From contig CAZUZO010000156.1 of the NCBI GenBank assembly GCA_964624765.1, positions 1-6,835 of the forward strand: 6,835 bases of DNA, written 5' to 3'. Below the pieces are notes generated by a model. That model was not told the origin of the DNA and did no database searches. It was given only the letters and a program-made list of their open reading frames with translations. Shown in pieces: positions 5,984 through 6,835 of this stretch. The position numbers and the translations under genes were made by a program. The DNA comes from JAGTVB01 sp964624765 (GTDB lineage Bacteria > Pseudomonadota > Gammaproteobacteria > HK1). Within the stretch, counting starts at the first letter, position 1, and every line of letters begins with the position of its first letter.

Positions 5984-6151
5984 ATGGCTTGGCCAGCGTT
6001 TTGCTCGACCTTTGGAAATCGCTTTGACAGTGTCGGCAGCGCTAAAGCCGCGAGGCGACGACCCAGCAAGATGTACGGGGGATACAAGGATGGCGAGCCG
6101 CTGCGCAACGCCGTTCTGGCCAGTGCAGTCGTTTTTGAAACAGCTTCTTAG
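5984..6151 (+). CDS. Possible small protein between ybaB and recR (55 aa)
   Basis: An open frame of 55 codons starts at ATG 5984, one base after the ybaB stop (5980-5982), and ends with TAG at 6149-6151, 20 bp before recR. It nearly fills a gap that is usually very short in this gene pair. The predicted product is soluble-looking and basic in its first half (KAARRRPSK, about 21-29), followed by MYGGYKDGEPLRNAVLASAV. I recognise no domain, signal peptide or membrane segment. No Shine-Dalgarno sequence is visible, so translation would depend on coupling to ybaB. Its third-position base use is moderately GC-rich and not decisive. It may be a real small gene or an untranslated spacer. Confidence 0.3.
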   Translation: MAWPAFCSTFGNRFDSVGSAKAARRRPSKMYGGYKDGEPLRNAVLASAVVFETAS

Positions 6152-6171
6152 AGTCGCCGTGAGTAGAGCCG

Positions 6172-6780
6172 ATGCTCGGTAGCGTGATCATCGAGCGGCT
6201 GGTCACCGCCCTTCGCTGCCTTCCGGGTGTGGGTCCGAAGTCGGCCCAGCGGATGGCGCTGCATCTACTGGAACGCAATCGTGAGGGGGGACGGCGGCTG
6301 GCGGCCGTACTGCTAGACGCCATGGAGCGGGTCGGCCATTGTCGCCTCTGCCGAACCCTCACGGAACTGCCGGTCTGTCCAATTTGTGGCAATGAGAAAC
6401 GCGACCGGTCGTTGCTTTGCATCGTGGAGACGCCGGCGGACGTCGCTGCCATCGAACAAGGAACAGACTATCGCGGCCTCTACTTTGTGCTGCTAGGCCA
6501 CTTATCGCCCCTCGATGGCATCGGTCCCGAGGCCCTCGGCCTGGACGTATTGGCGGCTCGCCTGGAAAGCGAACATCCAGCAGAAGTGATCATTGCCACG
6601 AGTGCCACCGTGGAAGGGGAGGTGACAGCCCATTACCTCGGCGAAATCGTGCGAGAGTACGGGATTCGGGTGACCCGCCTCGCGCAGGGCATTCCGATCG
6701 GAGCCGAACTTGAGTTTACCGACAGCGTGACGCTGACACAGGCCTTAAGTGGCAGGCGAGAGTTCGGCAAGTCACCCTGA
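6172..6780 (+). CDS. recR: Recombination mediator RecR
   Basis: RecR works with RecO (and RecF) to load RecA onto SSB-coated single-stranded DNA at gaps, forming a ring-like clamp. The 202-residue length is normal. The N-terminal helix-hairpin-helix reads LPGVGPKSAQRMALHLL (17-33). The zinc module has C57, C60, C69 and C72. The Toprim domain begins at IVETPADVAAIE (84-95, with E86 and D90) and contains LLGHLSPLDGIGPEAL (107-122). The C-terminal part has the family segment RLAQGIPIGAELEF (169-182). ATG 6172 fits the family N-terminus; only a weak purine-rich stretch precedes it. The gene is intact and presumably belongs to the ybaB transcription unit. Confidence 0.96.
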   Translation: MLGSVIIERLVTALRCLPGVGPKSAQRMALHLLERNREGGRRLAAVLLDAMERVGHCRLCRTLTELPVCPICGNEKRDRSLLCIVETPADVAAIEQGTDYRGLYFVLLGHLSPLDGIGPEALGLDVLAARLESEHPAEVIIATSATVEGEVTAHYLGEIVREYGIRVTRLAQGIPIGAELEFTDSVTLTQALSGRREFGKSP

Positions 6781-6835
6781 CCTCAGAGGTTGTGAAAAAA
6801 CCTGCTACACGACCCGATAGCGGCGTTGGGCGGTG
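6781..6835. other. Non-coding tail after recR
   Basis: No gene can be supported here. The inverted repeat AGGTT (6787-6791) / AACCT (6799-6803) encloses an A-rich loop including six A (6795-6800). It lacks a T-tract on the + strand, so it is not a normal terminator for recR. A GC-rich segment runs to the window edge. Confidence 0.5.

Noticed and set aside
6024..6029. Perfect TTGACA as a promoter for recR
   Set aside because: No -10 box at normal spacing. TAAAGC at 6043-6048 is only 13 bp away and weak.
6042..6452. Minus-strand frame of 136 codons over the recR start
   Set aside because: Mostly antisense to recR and the preceding gap, with low-complexity Arg/Ser-rich translation.
6787..6803. 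AGGTT/AACCT hairpin as the recR terminator
   Set aside because: Only five pairs, the A-run is in the loop, and no T-tract follows on the + strand.

Overview
The window is a GC-rich proteobacterial chromosome segment, most likely gammaproteobacterial. The evidence is a small 4.5S-type SRP RNA (not the long Firmicutes form), the dnaX-ybaB-recR gene order, and a DnaX with a C-terminal domain like the alpha-binding domain V of Escherichia coli tau. All convincing genes are on the + strand, and nearly every part is core-genome material. No transposase, phage gene or CRISPR array was found.

Layout. Positions 1-286 hold no gene I can support. A good sigma70-like promoter (287-315) and a set of short repeats (336-360) precede a two-component operon: an OmpR-family response regulator (407-1084) and its membrane histidine kinase (1071-2537), whose reading frames overlap. 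After a short gap with a putative stable-RNA promoter (2565-2592) comes the SRP RNA gene ffs (about 2636-2747). Next is purU, formyltetrahydrofolate deformylase (2878-3741), followed after 2 nt by dnaX, the clamp-loader tau/gamma subunit (3744-5381). The dnaX-ybaB gap (5382-5658) contains a clear intrinsic terminator (stem plus six T) preceded by two alternative hairpins, so it looks like an attenuator. Then come ybaB (5659-5982), a possible unlisted 55-codon gene that nearly fills the next gap (5984-6151), and recR (6172-6780). The last 55 bases are non-coding as far as can be seen.

How the genes fit together. ffs, dnaX, ybaB and recR are an old conserved neighbourhood joining protein targeting, the replicative clamp loader, a nucleoid-associated protein and the RecFOR recombination mediator. 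purU, a one-carbon/purine-supply enzyme, sits inside this neighbourhood and is apparently co-transcribed with dnaX. The two-component pair upstream looks like a separate transcription unit whose signal cannot be inferred.

The points most worth a second look are the three mutually exclusive hairpins ending in a terminator ahead of ybaB, the possible small gene between ybaB and recR, and a candidate -1 frameshift site in dnaX. The last would end a gamma-like product exactly at the end of clamp-loader domain III. None of these could be tested by computation here.
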